A DNA stretch of 64,000 bases from Megalonaias nervosa (GCA_016617855.1 JAECUM010096230.1:236984-300983), one strand, 5' to 3'; positions 12,388 through 25,639 are shown, numbered from the stretch's first letter. Notes: generated by a model not told the origin, from the letters alone. Numbers and translations are program-made.

Positions 12388-12391
<4 letters not shown>
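11473..12391 (+). repeat. 3' LTR of the Gmr1-like element
   Basis: Starts TGTTACATATATG directly after the purine tract and ends ACACATAACA, the inverted TGTTA...TAACA pair of an intact LTR. It differs from the 5' LTR by scattered substitutions and small indels, so the insertion is not recent. Confidence 0.9.

Positions 12392-12451
<60 letters not shown>
12392..12451. repeat. (TA)n microsatellite at the retrotransposon's right border
   Basis: About 60 bases of pure TA. A shorter TA run borders the left LTR, so the element inserted into a TA tract that may have expanded afterwards. Confidence 0.95.
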
Positions 12452-12454
<3 letters not shown>

Positions 12455-12651
12455 CAAAAAAATATCTACTTACCTTAATTTTAAAACCAGTGCAATAGGA
12501 AACACATATTGGGGGGGGGAGGGAGGCCTTACAATGCAGCCTAAATTTATATAGCACCAGTAAAACAGAATCAGTACCATGCAGCGTAAATTTTTATATA
12601 ACATCTGTAAAACAGAAGTATTACAGAACAGCCTAATTTATATTATTTTTC

Positions 12652-13100
12652 ATGACTAAATGGATACATTTGTTGTCTGCAGATGCTCAGTCTCATATTA
12701 AGGATAAGCCGAAAAAAGTAAGTTTTAATACAAAGAACACAACTCCATTTCATATAATAGATAACCTTGAAAAAGTCAGCTTTAATACAAATAACACAAC
12801 TCAGTCTCATATTATAGATAACAATGAAAAAGTCGTTTTTTTATACCCAAGAACACAGATAACCCTGAAAAAGTCAGTTTCATACCAAAGAAAACAACTC
12901 AGTCTCATATTAAAGATAACCCTGAAAAAGTCAGTTTTAATACAAAGAACACAACTCAGTCTCATATCAAAGAAAACCCTGAAAAAGTCAGTTTTAATAG
13001 CAAAGAACACAATTTAGTCTCATATTAAAGATAACCTTGAAAAAGTCTGTGTAAGACCAAAGAACACAACTCAATCTCATATTAAGGACATGTTCTGATA
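12652..13100. repeat. 57-bp minisatellite with a 19-codon period
   Basis: About seven to eight copies of a unit containing AACACAACTCAGTCTCATAT and GAAAAAGTCAGTTTTAATAC. The period is a multiple of three, and the frame from 12652 gives a repeated 19-residue peptide with the core EKVSFNTNNTTQSHI. Indels shift the frame from copy to copy after about 12840. It could be a decayed coding repeat or simply a minisatellite; no splice context supports a gene. Confidence 0.7.
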
Positions 13101-13104
13101 AAGC

Positions 13105-14494
13105 CATTATTTTAATACCAAAGAACAAAACTACAACAATTTTATTACAAAAAGGGCAACTTCCCTATAAAACAAGAATAAAATGATTTAATTTAAAAGT
13201 TCCCAATTCTAGGGATGGGAGACCCAAACTACTTTTTGGCACTAAAAAATTTCCAATTCTAGGGATGGGGGCCCAAATTATATATTGTTGGAATCATCTC
13301 TGGCTTATTAACTCCTATGCATACAAAAGAAACTATTAATAAATTTGCTTCCACTGAAACAAAATGACTACATGTATATTGGTCCTAATGTGTCAAAGGA
13401 AACTAAATTGCAGTGACATTAGTTGTCTGATAATTACATCTGCCGATAGTTAGTAGGTCCACAATGTCTATTTTATTATGGGTAACAGAAGGATTTGCAC
13501 CAATTTCTTAATAAACTGGGCCTAAAACTCAAAATAATATGATTGAGCTTATAATTTCAGGCACTACCTAAATTTTTTCATTAAATACAACCTATCTTCA
13601 GAAATACCCCACCCCATCCCATTTTTTCAGATTGGATATGTGTGTACTTTCCCCCTAGATTTCCAGTTCTTAAACAGATCCTGGTTCATTCAAATTAATA
13701 GAATGAAATTAATTTGACTTCTGAAAAGATTCAACACTGTCTGACCACCAATAAATTGTCAGAGAAATAAGCAGAAATGAATTAACTTCTCAGCTGGATG
13801 ATTTACATTACAACACCTTTTATCCAGATGTCAACCAGTCACACTTCAATGATCTGGATGCCAACCAGTCACACTTCAATGATCTACAGTTTACTCCCAA
13901 CAGAGGATTCCTCATAAAATCATAATATCAAGACTCTGCAAGAACTGCCAGTCACTGACTTGGCATTCAAACAATAGTCTGTTTCAAATTATTACTTAAT
14001 AAATTAATCAAATAATATTCATAAATATCACCTGATATTGGGACAGCTTCATGCTCATTGCATTCAAAAGAATAAATCTATTTAAGTTTATCACATATTT
14101 GTACAAGTTTTGCTTAAGAGCATACTAGCAAAAATCATGACTCCATCATTGTAACATTTTGACACCGACATCATCATCCACATATGCAATGCAAGTAAAT
14201 CAAAATTTCTTATGCTGTCCTATAATATTAGCTTAAGTTCTGTGAATATTACAGTCCCTGAAACCAATCACTTCCTCTTTTATAACAGGAATTAGACTTT
14301 ACAAAGAATATGGATGAAAAATCAATGCTCCTTATCTAGAAATGAAATCAGTCCTAAGACTGGATGCTGAGAATTTTTCATGCTGGAACTGATCATTAAT
14401 CAACAAATATTAAAAAGGAATTCCTCAATCATCACTCATCCTTCATAAAGAAAACATAACTCTCTGAGACTGCTGTATAATAGAGATAATTCTG
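13105..14494. other. Non-genic stretch
   Basis: AT-rich sequence without coding character. The only structure noticed is a 28-bp tandem duplication (CCAACCAGTCACACTTCAATG) at about 13828-13886. Confidence 0.5.
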
Positions 14495-15130
14495 TTATGA
14501 GTCTATGCTCTTAAAATAAGTAACAGAAAAGAGTGAAGACAACAAGCTTTGTAAAACTTAAAAAATAATTTTGTTTACCTATATAAAAAAGTGAAAAATG
14601 AGAAAAAAGTTACGGTTTTGCAAATTAGATCCAAAAATAATCCAAGAAATAAAGACACAAGTCCTAGTAATACAAAGTCCTGAATAAAATTCAGTTCAAG
14701 TCCCAAAAAGAGATTTAAATTTGAAGGCAATGATGTGTCTGTTATAGCCTACAAAGTCCTGATGTATCAACAGTCTCTTGTTGAATCACAGAAATATTAT
14801 TCCAGTTTTGAATTCAGTATACATTCCAATGAATGTCTTTATCCAAGAATTTTATCAGAGCACTTTTGTATTTCCAGAGAAAATAATCACTTGAATTCAA
14901 TAATCTGAAGAAAATAAAATTCAGCCCAAACTGGGCACAACATAATACAACTTAAAGTGCTAGATGTTAAAGCACAACTGGTAAAATCTTCACAGTCACA
15001 AGATAATATAGTTCTCTGCTTGACCTCAAGGTCACAATTAGCATTTTCTAAAAACAACTATTACCGAATGGAAAATAACCTTCTAGCATAATCAAATGAG
15101 TCTTGTTTACTTAAAACATAATACCCAATA
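14495..15130 (-). mobile_element. Degenerate LTR related to the Gmr1-like family
   Basis: Reads TTAAAATAAGTAACAGAAAAG, then CAACAAGCTTTGTAAAA and later ATTAGCATTTTCTAAAAAC, in the same order as copies at 20462-21460 (-) and, reversed, 53290-53900 (+). Ends are ragged and no partner LTR was found, so it is probably an old solo LTR. Confidence 0.6.
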
Positions 15131-17055
15131 AAATTCACTTGGGAATCCCCAATGATGTAGAATGCTGGAAATCAACTAATTTAAGGTTTCATCAGATAAA
15201 GATGTAAGCCAAATTTGATTCTAACATCCTTCATAAAGTTGCAGTTTTAAACACGTTAATCCTGGTAGTGTTGCCAGACAAGGCATGAAGCTCACTCCAT
15301 CTTCTCATAGATGCCAAGGAGAGCAAAATCAGTACTGAGTTTGAGGTCCTGGAATGACGTCTCATTCAATGGTTCATAAGAGGTTTCATTTAAAAAGAAC
15401 AAAATAAAGATTCAATCTGGGCATGAGAGCTGGAGAGAGGTCTCTACAGCACAGAGTACTCAATAAGTTTGGCATGGTGCGACTTTTCATGCCCCGAAAG
15501 AGTTAAGCGTGTTGGAAATGGCAACTCTTAAACCATTTATAGCCAATACATAACATTCTTTGTTTTCATAAAGAAACGAATGGAAATCAGCAACAAAACT
15601 CAGAGAGACAGCTACATTGTTCACACACTATCATGTTTATTTGTATCCCCCAACCAATTTTAAAAGCAAAAGGCATGGAGGATATAAAAAAATGCACAAA
15701 ACTTATTTATTTCATTCATCAATTTATAATTTCTAACCTGCCACCAGGTGGTCCCTCACACTATCAACTTGTTGAAGTTTTGAATTAAACAGGAGTTTCT
15801 TTAGTAACAAGGGACAAGTCTAGGTTTTCAAGCAAAAGATGTGATATACTTCACATTCTTTAACTATTCTCATTAATTTCTTAAATTTTGGAGTTACATC
15901 TCTTTGAACACATGTATACAAGAGTTCATCATATTTCTTTCTTACATTTATTTTGGAAATATTAAAATTAGACATTACAAATACTGGATGCAGACTATAC
16001 AATTTTTACTCAAATGAACTATACAAGAAACCAGAAAAGGACACTGATCAGTCTGTCTGCATGTTTACACTGAGAAATTCTGTCTGATTTAAAATGCCAA
16101 TAAGTTGCGTATTAGGGAACCCCTGATAACAATCAGGTTAGAAATTATAAATTGATGAATAAAATGACTAAATGTTTTGCATGTTTTATATCCATGATGA
16201 TTTTTGCTTTTAAAATCAGTAGTGGGGTACAAACAAATGGAAGGGCATGCAAATACTATAGAACCAGTGTGCTTACCACTGCACCAACCACAGCATATTT
16301 TCCACATGGTATCATAGACTTTGGAGATATAATCCCACCTGGCCTGAATGATGCAACTGCCAACCTGGCCAGAAAACATGTTCAGGCGAAACATATATGA
16401 CTAATGCATGGGATGGTTAAGACACAGTACTCTTGCCTTGGGGTTATGCTGCTTTCTATGTACATGTCAGCAGCTCAAATCCAAAGTCAATGGCCACTGA
16501 ATACACAGGTGTTCTGACAGGGATTAATACTATAAAGTTGGTCTTCTAAAGGACTAAATGCCATGGATCAATAGAAATGGGATTAAAAATACCATCTGGA
16601 TACAAAGAGCAGCTGAAATAAATGTATTAATTAGTAGAGAGTGCCTCATAATGTGCTGCATAAGAGCTGACACTCCAGTATGAATTGTGTCTTTATACAG
16701 TTGTTCTCTATCATCAGTCATGTCAGAAAAAAACAGGCAGAGAACAATTTGTTGGTCTAAATTATAAACAGTGATACAGTTGCAGGCCAGTATGAGTCGT
16801 GCTGCTTTCATGCAGCTGAATGGAGGTCTATTATAGCAGGAAGTTAAACTGCCTCATCAGAATAGTTAGTAAGGCTCTTTTATGAGTTATTGATTGTAAA
16901 AAAAGAGAATGAGTGAACTGAAGTTTTCTTATGGTATGTATAGTTGTTTCGATTCATAACTGATAATTATAAGACTTTCGACACGCTTTATCTGTCCATA
17001 TCAATCAATGTTGACCAGTGCAAACAAATGCTGTGGTCATAACATCACTGACTGC
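15131..17055. other. Non-genic stretch, possible SINE debris
   Basis: No convincing gene. The open frames at 16089-16400 are weak. A piece at about 16410-16560 has a tRNA-like arrangement (GATGGTTAAGACACAGT and GCAGCTCAAATCC) and ends in a segment like SINE tails, but it is too diverged for a firm call. Confidence 0.4.
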
Positions 17056-17270
17056 TGCGTTCTCTTAAGAACTGTGAGTTTATGTCACTGCGTCATGGCA
17101 AAGTGGCGTCAAAACGGGAAAGAACGGTAGTATGTACTTGTAGAACATCCGACTCAAGTCGTGCAACACACACCCGCCAAGGACAGCACAGGTCGACTGC
17201 ATCGCTGCGTCCTTGGGGAAGATACTTAGCTCCCATTTTTCGGCATGCTAAAGCCAATAATGTCTTAAAA
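17056..17270. mobile_element. Possible SINE fragment, CpG-richer
   Basis: Contains CCTTGGGGAAGATACTTAGC, a motif familiar from invertebrate SINE bodies, in a patch richer in CpG than its surroundings. Ends were not found. It could equally be part of the upstream CpG-rich promoter area of the POLR1D-like gene. Confidence 0.35.
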
Positions 17271-17539
17271 GTACCTTAAAACCAACATAAATAAAAAAAA
17301 TGGAAATAATGACATTCCCCGTTTCGGTCCATTTGCGTGCGTTTCGGTTCGGCGTTTATATAAACCCTCGAAAATCAGTGTCAGGCAGATTTCACCGAAA
17401 CTGGGAGATGATTCGGAAACTTACGGAAAAATCTTAAAGACTGGCAAAAAATACATATGAAAATATTGATATGGCATTAAATATACGTATATCTACCTCC
17501 AAACTACATTACCTTTATCCCTGAACTAAAGTAAGGCTC

Positions 17540-17712
17540 AGCTTCTATTCCTCTGACACTTATCACTTCCGGTTAGTGGATTTATTACCAATGCACATGC
17601 GCACCAAAACAATGATTTGGAATACCTCTTTTATTGTCAAACAACTATCCGGCAAGATTTATCATTTGAGCCATAGAGTATATCCCAGTCCTAAAAGCTA
17701 TTCATATAAGTT
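17540..17712 (+). promoter_or_regulatory. Probable promoter and 5' UTR of the POLR1D-like gene
   Basis: Just upstream of the ATG at 17713 are CACTTCCGG at about 17566-17574, an ETS-type site, and GCACATGCGCACC near 17592-17604, close to the NRF1 palindrome. Both are typical of animal housekeeping promoters. No TATA box at a suitable distance was seen. The assignment is by motif and position only. Confidence 0.45.
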
Positions 17713-17735
17713 ATGGATGAGGAATCGCTAGAAAG
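17713..17735 (+). CDS. POLR1D isoform 2-like protein, exon 1
   Basis: Encodes M-D-E-E-S-L-E and the first two bases (AG) of an Arg codon, then GT at 17736. Vertebrate POLR1D proteins begin with a short acidic leader ending in Leu-Glu-Arg, which this copies. The split Arg codon is completed by the first G of exon 2 at 26439, so phase fits exactly. In vertebrates this first exon is shared by the RNA polymerase I/III subunit RPAC2 and by isoform 2. I did not find RPAC2-type exons in this window. Confidence 0.7.
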
Positions 17736-19489
17736 GTATCGCAAATGCTTCGTCATTTTTTTTTTTTTTTTCATAATTGTGGAATCGATTGATCTCATGT
17801 CAAATTGTGTGAGTTTAAATCATGTGGTAGGGACAGTTTCCACTTGGACCAACCGTTGCCGAAGTACGGTAAACTTACCTCAGAACACAAGTATAGAATA
17901 ATACAATTACAGATAATGGTCACATAAAGAGAAATTAAACTCTGGATTGTTTTAATGTATTCCTATGTATTTATGAAGTTCCAGTTAAAGTCAGCATCAA
18001 CAAATTGTTTCAAGTTCAGCTTCTTCCCACGTATAATAGGTACTGGGAACAAATTACCATCAATAATTGCATAAGTTCCTAAATTGGTATCTCACAAGCA
18101 GGAGCGTTCCAAAATCATATTCTAATGAACTAGTCAGCTACAAGTAAGACCTAGTGATTCTCAGGGCTATCTGGTTGAGGTTCATTATCTCATCGCCGCT
18201 ACGATAACCGGACTGGTCTGAGTATGAAGGGACAAAAACGTACAATGACACTCGTTTACTTATTCCTGCCTTTCCTATCATTACTCTTCTGTCTGACCTA
18301 TCGCTACCATCTTTACTTTATCTTTGACCATGCACCACTCCTTGCTTAATAGTCAAGTGTGACTGCGTCAATGTATTTATAGGTAGAAGTGGAATGAGTC
18401 TGGATGAATATGTGGAGATTCAGGCAACCTAGACTGACAAGAAGATCTCCGCTTATGTCAGAAAAAAGTGGAGGTCTACTTGTTGGTTTACATGTAGCCC
18501 AAACTGAGCATCATTGTTTTGCAAAGGATTAAAGTTGAAATAAGAGAGAATGGGCATCTGTCCAGATGAAAACACATTTATAGTAGCTTCTTACGATGTC
18601 GTGGGTTCAATGGTATTGCGGTATTCGAAGTCTTCAGTGTTTTTCCTGCATAGCACCACCTATCGTGTATTTATATACACAAGACCATAAGTTACTAGTT
18701 CTGCATCTCCAGTTGATTTCGGAAAAATCTTGGGATTGCTGATGAGTACACTATTTTAAAAATATACCAATGAATATAACTGTTTCCAAATAATGGCTGT
18801 ACCCATGTTTTCAAATAGAATCTATATCTTCTTAAAATTTCTATCACTGTAACAAATTGGTTAGTCATTTTGCCATCTGATAATGTCCAATGATATTATG
18901 CAATAGTCAAATCACATGATTACCGTATTTGTCAAGAACCAAGAGATTGAATCAATGGTAGCAAATGAGAGTCAAAACGTGATGTATGGATGGTTGTTGT
19001 TCTCTTGTGGCTTCACAACTGACAGGTGTTTACTTTTAAACTTTATTGTACATATTTTATTACTTTTCATTGGAACACTGGGAGTTGTTTAAATAGTCTG
19101 AGGTTGACGTGTATTTTCATGCTCATGTTGGTGGTTGATTCTCAGCGACAATCCCAGTACTACTCTCCTGATCACAGGTTTTTACAGATGGATTTAGTGC
19201 CATGGAAGTAACATCCATATTTCAAGTTGATTTACACTTTGTGCAACATATACATTATGTTTCTAAAATTATAACAAGTATATGCCATTGTAAAAATATT
19301 TTTTAAGTATTACCACAATATTAGAGTAACTCCCCTTACATAACCTGGAACTTAAATGGCATCTGTTTATCGATCATTTCCTGCAGTCATCTGATTTAAA
19401 CTGGAAATTAAATGCATTTTAATATACAGCAAAGAACAACAAATAAACATATGTAATGTCTTGAAGGTCTGTGTTTTTATTTACTTCAG

Positions 19490-19660
19490 CTGCAAACATG
19501 AAGACCCACGATAACATTGTGTTCTGGTATATATGGACTTCCAGAAAGCCTTTGATACTGTTTCACACGTAAGAGACTTCTGCATTTTTAAGCTAATTAT
19601 CAAACTTTGAGAGAGGAGTGAGACACGGCTTCTTAAATTCCATCCAGATATAAGCATATA
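19490..19660 (+). mobile_element. Short LINE reverse transcriptase fragment
   Basis: Around 19520-19570 one frame reads VYMDFQKAFDTVSH, the DF-x-KAFD motif of non-LTR reverse transcriptases. The rest is frameshifted. It is a dead fragment of under 200 bases. Confidence 0.55.
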
Positions 19661-19714
19661 CATGTAGGATGCCTTGAACCTGATTCTTAAATTCCATCCA
19701 AGTACATAAAGCCA

Positions 19715-19865
19715 AACAAAAAAATATGTGTATTTCTGGTTGACTGATCATCCCTGCTTCTCATTGCCGGCCCTAGCACTTTTTCCCCCCATGGTAAAAA
19801 AAGACCTGCCTACCCTAATTTTAAAATCAGTGCAACAGGAAATGCACATTTTCTTTTCTTGACCT
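19715..19865. repeat. Interspersed repeat, uninterrupted copy
   Basis: Has the TTTCTGGTTGACTGATCATCC block joined to ACCCTAATTTTAAAATCAGTG. These two blocks are separated by the whole Gmr1-like element at 6141-6245 and 12451-12520, so this copy shows the state before that insertion. Confidence 0.55.
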
Positions 19866-20461
19866 ATGATACAAGCATGTCTTGAACCTGATTCATTATT
19901 TATTTAGTGGCTTCAGATGAAACCTCTTTAAAAAGCTGCTTTGGAAAAAGACATTAGGGTTGCAATAAATCTAGATGTTATGTTACAATTAATCCAGATG
20001 TAAGGGTTACAGTTAATCCAAATATCATGGTTACAGTAAATTCAGACATCAGAGTTACAATAAATGTATATATATCATCATATAGGACAAATAGTTTCAG
20101 AATCTTTCTTGACAAATACTGGGACAACCAGGGCAAACATTAAAGGAGGTCCAAAATCTTGGAAAATGTAGATGAAGAGTTTACGGAGTTTAAAGATCCT
20201 TGACTGGACAAGTAACTCAAAGTAAAAATATCTTAAAATCATGTAGGATATTCCTAATTGAAACAATTTACTCCTGAACCTTTTCTTTCAATTTAGTATA
20301 ATTCTTTACAAAAATGATGAATCGGTGTCCCCTTTCCACTCACCCAGTAAAACTCCATGTGAGAGCTTTGGGACTTGTATATACTCTTTTCACGTTTGAA
20401 GACAACTCCTTAAGGTACTACACAATACACAATGTAGTTATAATTCTAGGTCACTATTATT

Positions 20462-21460
20462 ATGACTCTATGGTCTTAAAATAAGTAATAGAAAAGAGTG
20501 AGAAGCAACAAGCTATGTAAAATTCAACAGATAATTTGTTTTCCTAGAATAAAAAGTGAAAATGTGAAAAAAAGGTGTGTGTGATTTGGATTTTTAATGT
20601 AGCTTTTAACAATTTTTCAGTCATATTGCTGTGACGTCTGTAGTGTGGCAGTTTATAGAGATATCTAGCACTGGGGCATCATTCTGCAGACATATGGCAT
20701 GATGTCCAACCCAGTCACATTATCCTGACACCAGGCCAACCAGTCCTAACACTAACCTCTTAAATCTTGAGTGCCTAGTGAGGTAGCTGTTAGTGCCATT
20801 ATTATAAGTCTTTGGTATGACTGAGCTGGGCTTTGAACCTGCGACCTCCAGCATCCTCGGCATACACTCAGACCACTAGGCCACCGGAGCGATCTAAGAA
20901 AAAGAACTTACAGTATTGTGATTTAAATCCCTAATAATCCTAGAATTACAGACACATGTCCTAGTGATTAAAGTTCTGAATGAAGTTTAGTGGAAATCAG
21001 TATTAAGTCCAATGCTGGAAGTGTTGATGTGCCTGTTGTGGCCCATGTAGTGGTGATGTGTCAACAGTCTTTTGTTGGATCACAATAATACAATCCAAGA
21101 ATATATTATTTGAATTTTACTATAAATTCAAGTCTCTATGCCCAAGAATATTATTTTTTGATGAGCATTTTGTATTCCCAATGAATAAATAATTTGAATA
21201 AATAAAATTCCAGCCCAAATGAACTACTGGGCACAATAATAATACAACTGATTCTTCTCAGATCTTAAAGCACAAATAAATAATTTTTCCAGTAACAAGG
21301 TTATATAGTCCTCTTCTTGACCTCAGGTCATGATTAGCATTTTCTAAAAACAAAATATTTCCTAATGGAAAGTAACCTTCTAGAAGGTTCCTGATGTTTA
21401 CAAAATAAAATCTTAGTTATAATTAGAATATAAAATATGGTAAAACATAATGTCCTTTTT
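20462..21460 (-). mobile_element. Old LTR of the Gmr1-like family, split by a SINE
   Basis: Its right part (20898-21460) and left part (20462-20572) together line up with the LTR copies at 14495 and 53290, including the CTCATTCTTTTCTATTACTT-type end and the motif reading ATTAGCATTTTCTAAAAAC. No second LTR or internal region is present nearby. Confidence 0.6.
20573..20897 (-). mobile_element. tRNA-derived SINE, bivalve type
   Basis: Read on the - strand, the head at 20897-20825 has an A box (GGCCTAGTGGTC) and a B box (GGTTCAAAGCCC). The body contains the reverse of ACACCAGGCCAACCAGTCCT, which I associate with a SINE family abundant in bivalve genomes. AAAAAG-type sequence on both sides suggests a short target duplication in the host LTR. 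The A/B box spacing resembles a tRNA, but the attached body identifies it as a SINE. Confidence 0.7.
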
Positions 21461-24400
21461 AGTGTCATTTTAAGCTGATTCAGTACCATGTTCAGTGTAA
21501 TGTGGGGCAAGTAAAAGTTCCAAGTTACTGCTGGATATGTAACCAGCCTTGTATATTTCATACTTTGTTCTGTTTATATCACACTTTCGAAAAAATAGGG
21601 AGTTCCAGACACATTTACATATATTTTGGGGAGTTTGATCTGCAAAGGGTAGAGAATTCATGACCAGACTGGAACTGTTGTTTGTGATATTTGATGGTCA
21701 CTGGTAGGGGCAAAACAATACACCTGTGCCACGTATTGAAACGATTCATGATACGCAGCCTGCGAAATGATACATATCGATACACATATGAACTTCATGG
21801 TCTTTCCATCTTTGGAAGGTAGGTGGTGCCCTTTCATGTATGTTGACATTCTGGTCCTATTTCCAGTATGCAATGCAGACTACAGATAGACATATAGTTA
21901 TCATATATTTATGTGCAATTCTCATTGATGAGAAGTAACAACAATACTTTCAAACAGACTTCCTGTTGGTTGCAGCTTTATCCGATGTTTTAGGCCATTT
22001 AATGGTGACTCCATTTAGCTCCCTTTGTTTTGTACAATATGAATGATTTGAAAACATTACCAATTTTGTGTCTCAGTTACACTTGGAAGACATTACAATG
22101 TTATCTTCAAAACAGAAGAAATAATGCAATTTCCTCATGCAAAGAAAATTTCATCTAGGACAAATCCAGGCATTGGAATAAGGTTCAATACCAACAAAAT
22201 CTATCACATTTTATTTCCTGCTGATGCAAAAGACTGCTGTGGCCACAGGTACTTGTATTTGTTAGTGAAGAAGGAAAACTATTGACTGCACCCAGTCCTA
22301 TTCTACAGTTTTCTTTTATCTTACACAAGGTAGTAAACTTGAGCAGTTTGAAATCTGCCCCATTGCTCATTCTATGATAATTTCATTTATTCCATCAGCA
22401 ACTTCATTCTCTGGTTAAATATCTCAGCATAAACAAGACAAATTCCAAATTTGTTTCCAATGTACAATTTAAGGAGAGATGACGAGAGGATTTCATCTAA
22501 AGGAGACCTCCCACTTTATCAAAGAGAAAAAGAGGGGTGGAAGAAATGGTCATAGGTCAATATTTATCTAAACTTCAATATCTGTCTCCCTTTATTCCTG
22601 TTCCACATTCTTATAGCTCTACTGAAATCAACATCTTTGAGAGATGTCACCTCTAGTTGTATAAGCATTAATTTGTTAATTAATTCTGAGCATACTCTTC
22701 TTCTTTTCTTTGTATCATTATTGTTCTGTGCTTCTTTCTGAAGGGGCAAACATTATACTAAGCTAGCTTTGTCAGCTTGAATATGTTGGGAAACTGATCT
22801 TGTGACTTTTATAAACAATTTTCCAGAGATCAGAGATATTATCTTTTGGATACATCTGCTCCAAAAAAGGTCTTTTCACTAACATAAACTTCCTTTGTTA
22901 AATCATTAGTTTACTTACTACTATGCCAAATTTCTTATCTGTTCCATAATGCAATATAAGGATATTTAGTCCATCAATGCTTGTGCAGACAGAGGTATTA
23001 AAATAAATATCTTTTCATCTTAATTGCATTTTTAACCCTTATTTTATTCAATTTATCTTAACTCTGATGTGGATATATTGTTATGATTTTGTAGCATATG
23101 ATCTGCAGGGCGAATTTGATTAATATAAAAAAATGAAAATTGCATTACTTTTAAATTGTTTGTATTTTGATTAGGCTTAGTATTCTGCCCTTTGTACATT
23201 GAATTTTGAAATTCCACTGAAAGGTTCATGCTATTTTTTTATCCATCCAGCATGTACATCTGACTCGTATTTAACACCATTTCGGGCTCAAAATCAGTCA
23301 CTGGTTATCTCCATTAACACTTTTCCAACTCCAATAACCTGATATACTTCATAACTTTAAAAATTATTGTCATCATCACTATCATCAGCAATTATTTGCC
23401 AAATGAAATCATAACGAACCATGCCAGGAATCAGACATTTTGGGTTTTCAAGGTATCCCGTATTTTAAACACGCATTTGTAAAACTTTCTTCTTTCCAAC
23501 TACACCATAAGTTTTATTCCTGGGCACATTGTTCTAATCAAATTTAGTTTCACAGCCATTCATGTCATGCTTGAAGAACCCAGATGTGGAACAGTTGCTA
23601 CCTGAAAAACAGATGTTGCAACAAGAATGGTTAAAAAAAAATTGTATTCTTCGCCTAGCACATTTTCATATGTGGGACTTTCAATGATTTTGTGGGAGTT
23701 CTTGCATTTCTTTGTTCTCCAAGCACACGAATTCATAAAAAGTTTGTATGATTCATACAATGGCACACCCTTAGAGTATCTGCGCTTAAGTTCTTGACAT
23801 ATCTAATAACTTTCCCGTGAAGTCTCTTTGTTGCTCTGCCAGTACTTCCTGTTTGTCATGCAGAGAATAAGCTACATTGATTTTTGATTGGTGGTTATTG
23901 TTTAACCTGGAGCAGAACAAGCAATAACCACAAATGAGAATTCAGTGTAACATATTTCAACATGCAACACACCGGTAGCGTAGCTTTCAAATTGACCAAA
24001 GTGTCAATATACGGTTCAAAGTAGAAACTTCACGTGAAAGTGGTTATCAAATGATGAGTAAAGTACTGTATTAAACATGTGGAACACGTTTGGAATGTAC
24101 AGTATATGCTGAACATACTTCTGGGTTAAGATAATTAGCATGGAATGGGGGGGAGCAGATTATGAACCATGTCACTTTGTGTTAACTTGTAGACAGCAAG
24201 TGGGTATTCTCAAATAATCGTTTTCATTTTACTAATAAAGTGAGTGCCTGTGACTGCAGATTCTGTTTCAGATGATTATAATTTTACTTAATAGCAAGGC
24301 AACTTATAATAATTATTCATGACTGCTGAAGACTAAAATAACATGCATACGGTAAGTATCGTTTTGTATTGATTCTCTGTCTTCTGTATCAGCAAAAGTA

Positions 24401-25639
24401 TCGATGCATCAATATATCAATGAATCTTTTCACCCCTAGTCACTAGGGGAATTGCTTGAATGAAAATGTTGCTTTGTCATCAAGAGGTTAACTTGCAGGT
24501 CAGCAGGTACTTTGTTTGCTTGCATAGTGCAGATAATGGAAAAAACGGACATATCATCACAAAACAGTGGGAGAGTATGACAGGAGCCAGCCATGTGCAT
24601 CAGCTGAAATAGCTGTGTTGGTAACACGCCCATCAGAAGATAGGGAGGCTCAAGTTTTGGCCATACATTTTTTCCATGACTCTTTTATATGAGTCACTTT
24701 ATCTTACAGGTCTTTTTCACAGTCACTTCCTTGACTTTGGTGGATTATTAATGTGTGACATTTTTTAGTTGGCTTTGCTGAGATATGCCTCAGTTTAGTT
24801 ATGCCTCAGCTAATTATCTACTTTTTTCATGTAATGTTTGTAATTGAGATATGCCTCAGTTTATGACTAATTATCTACTTTTTTCATGTAACATTTGTAA
24901 TTGAGTTGCAAAATTTGTAGAAAGGAGAGAGAGATTTATGAGAATGGAACATAATTTGCACTAAAATTTAAATTATGCAACAGATTTCTGTTAGTCACAT
25001 TTCATACTTATTGACCTTGTTGTTTTGGACAGTTTCTAAGGTCTTGCTCATTGCTAATTTTGAAGAAGTCATCGGTCTCTTCAGAAACTGGCATTTTTTA
25101 TTCTCACTTTTTTAAAAAAGCATTGGAGATGCTCTGATAATCACAATCAACATCTGTCGCCACATCTACAAAAATACTGATAGACAGAAATTCACAAAAA
25201 CTTTGTTGTTATGCTGTCCTTGTGGTGACCATCTGGAAAAGGATTATCATCCTTGAGAGGAGATCAAAGGTCAAATGTACAAAAATTCAGTTGCTTTGAT
25301 GTTTTCAAATATTTTTTGATAAAACAATGTGCTGTCCTACCAGGAAGATATAATGATTATATAATAGTTTTTTTTATTATGACCCTAATGTCTGGGAATG
25401 GGAGTGAGTAATGTAGTGGTAGGATTTATATAATGTTTTTTTTTAATTATGACCCTAATGTCTGGGGATGGAAGTGACTAATGGAGTGGTAGGGAGAGGA
25501 TTTAAGATATACTGTAAAAAGTATGGGAATTTGCAATAGCAAACCATTGCAATTTTTCTGTTTAAAAATTTTTTTTTGTGGGCCTTAATGTTTTCCTCTG
25601 ACATGCTACATCAGAGCGTGCACATCTTTTTAAAGAAAG

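Larger units (their letters stand above)
6331..12391 (+). mobile_element. Gmr1-like Ty3/gypsy LTR retrotransposon, degenerate full-length copy
   Basis: Two LTRs of about 918-919 bp bound a 4.2 kb interior with gag remnants, an aspartic protease, an integrase and, downstream of it, reverse transcriptase and RNase H. Integrase upstream of RT is the Ty1/copia order, yet the domains are Ty3/gypsy-like. That combination is characteristic of the Gmr1 clade. The insertion sits in a TA microsatellite (TA runs at 6310-6330 and 12392-12451), so its target duplication cannot be read exactly. Stops and frameshifts occur throughout pol and much of gag is missing, so this copy cannot move by itself. Confidence 0.85.

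Noticed and set aside
16089..16400. Overlapping open frames on both strands
   Set aside because: No domain, codon bias or splice support; possibly SINE debris.
20825..20897. tRNA gene on the - strand
   Set aside because: It is the head of a SINE with a family-specific body and sits inside an LTR.
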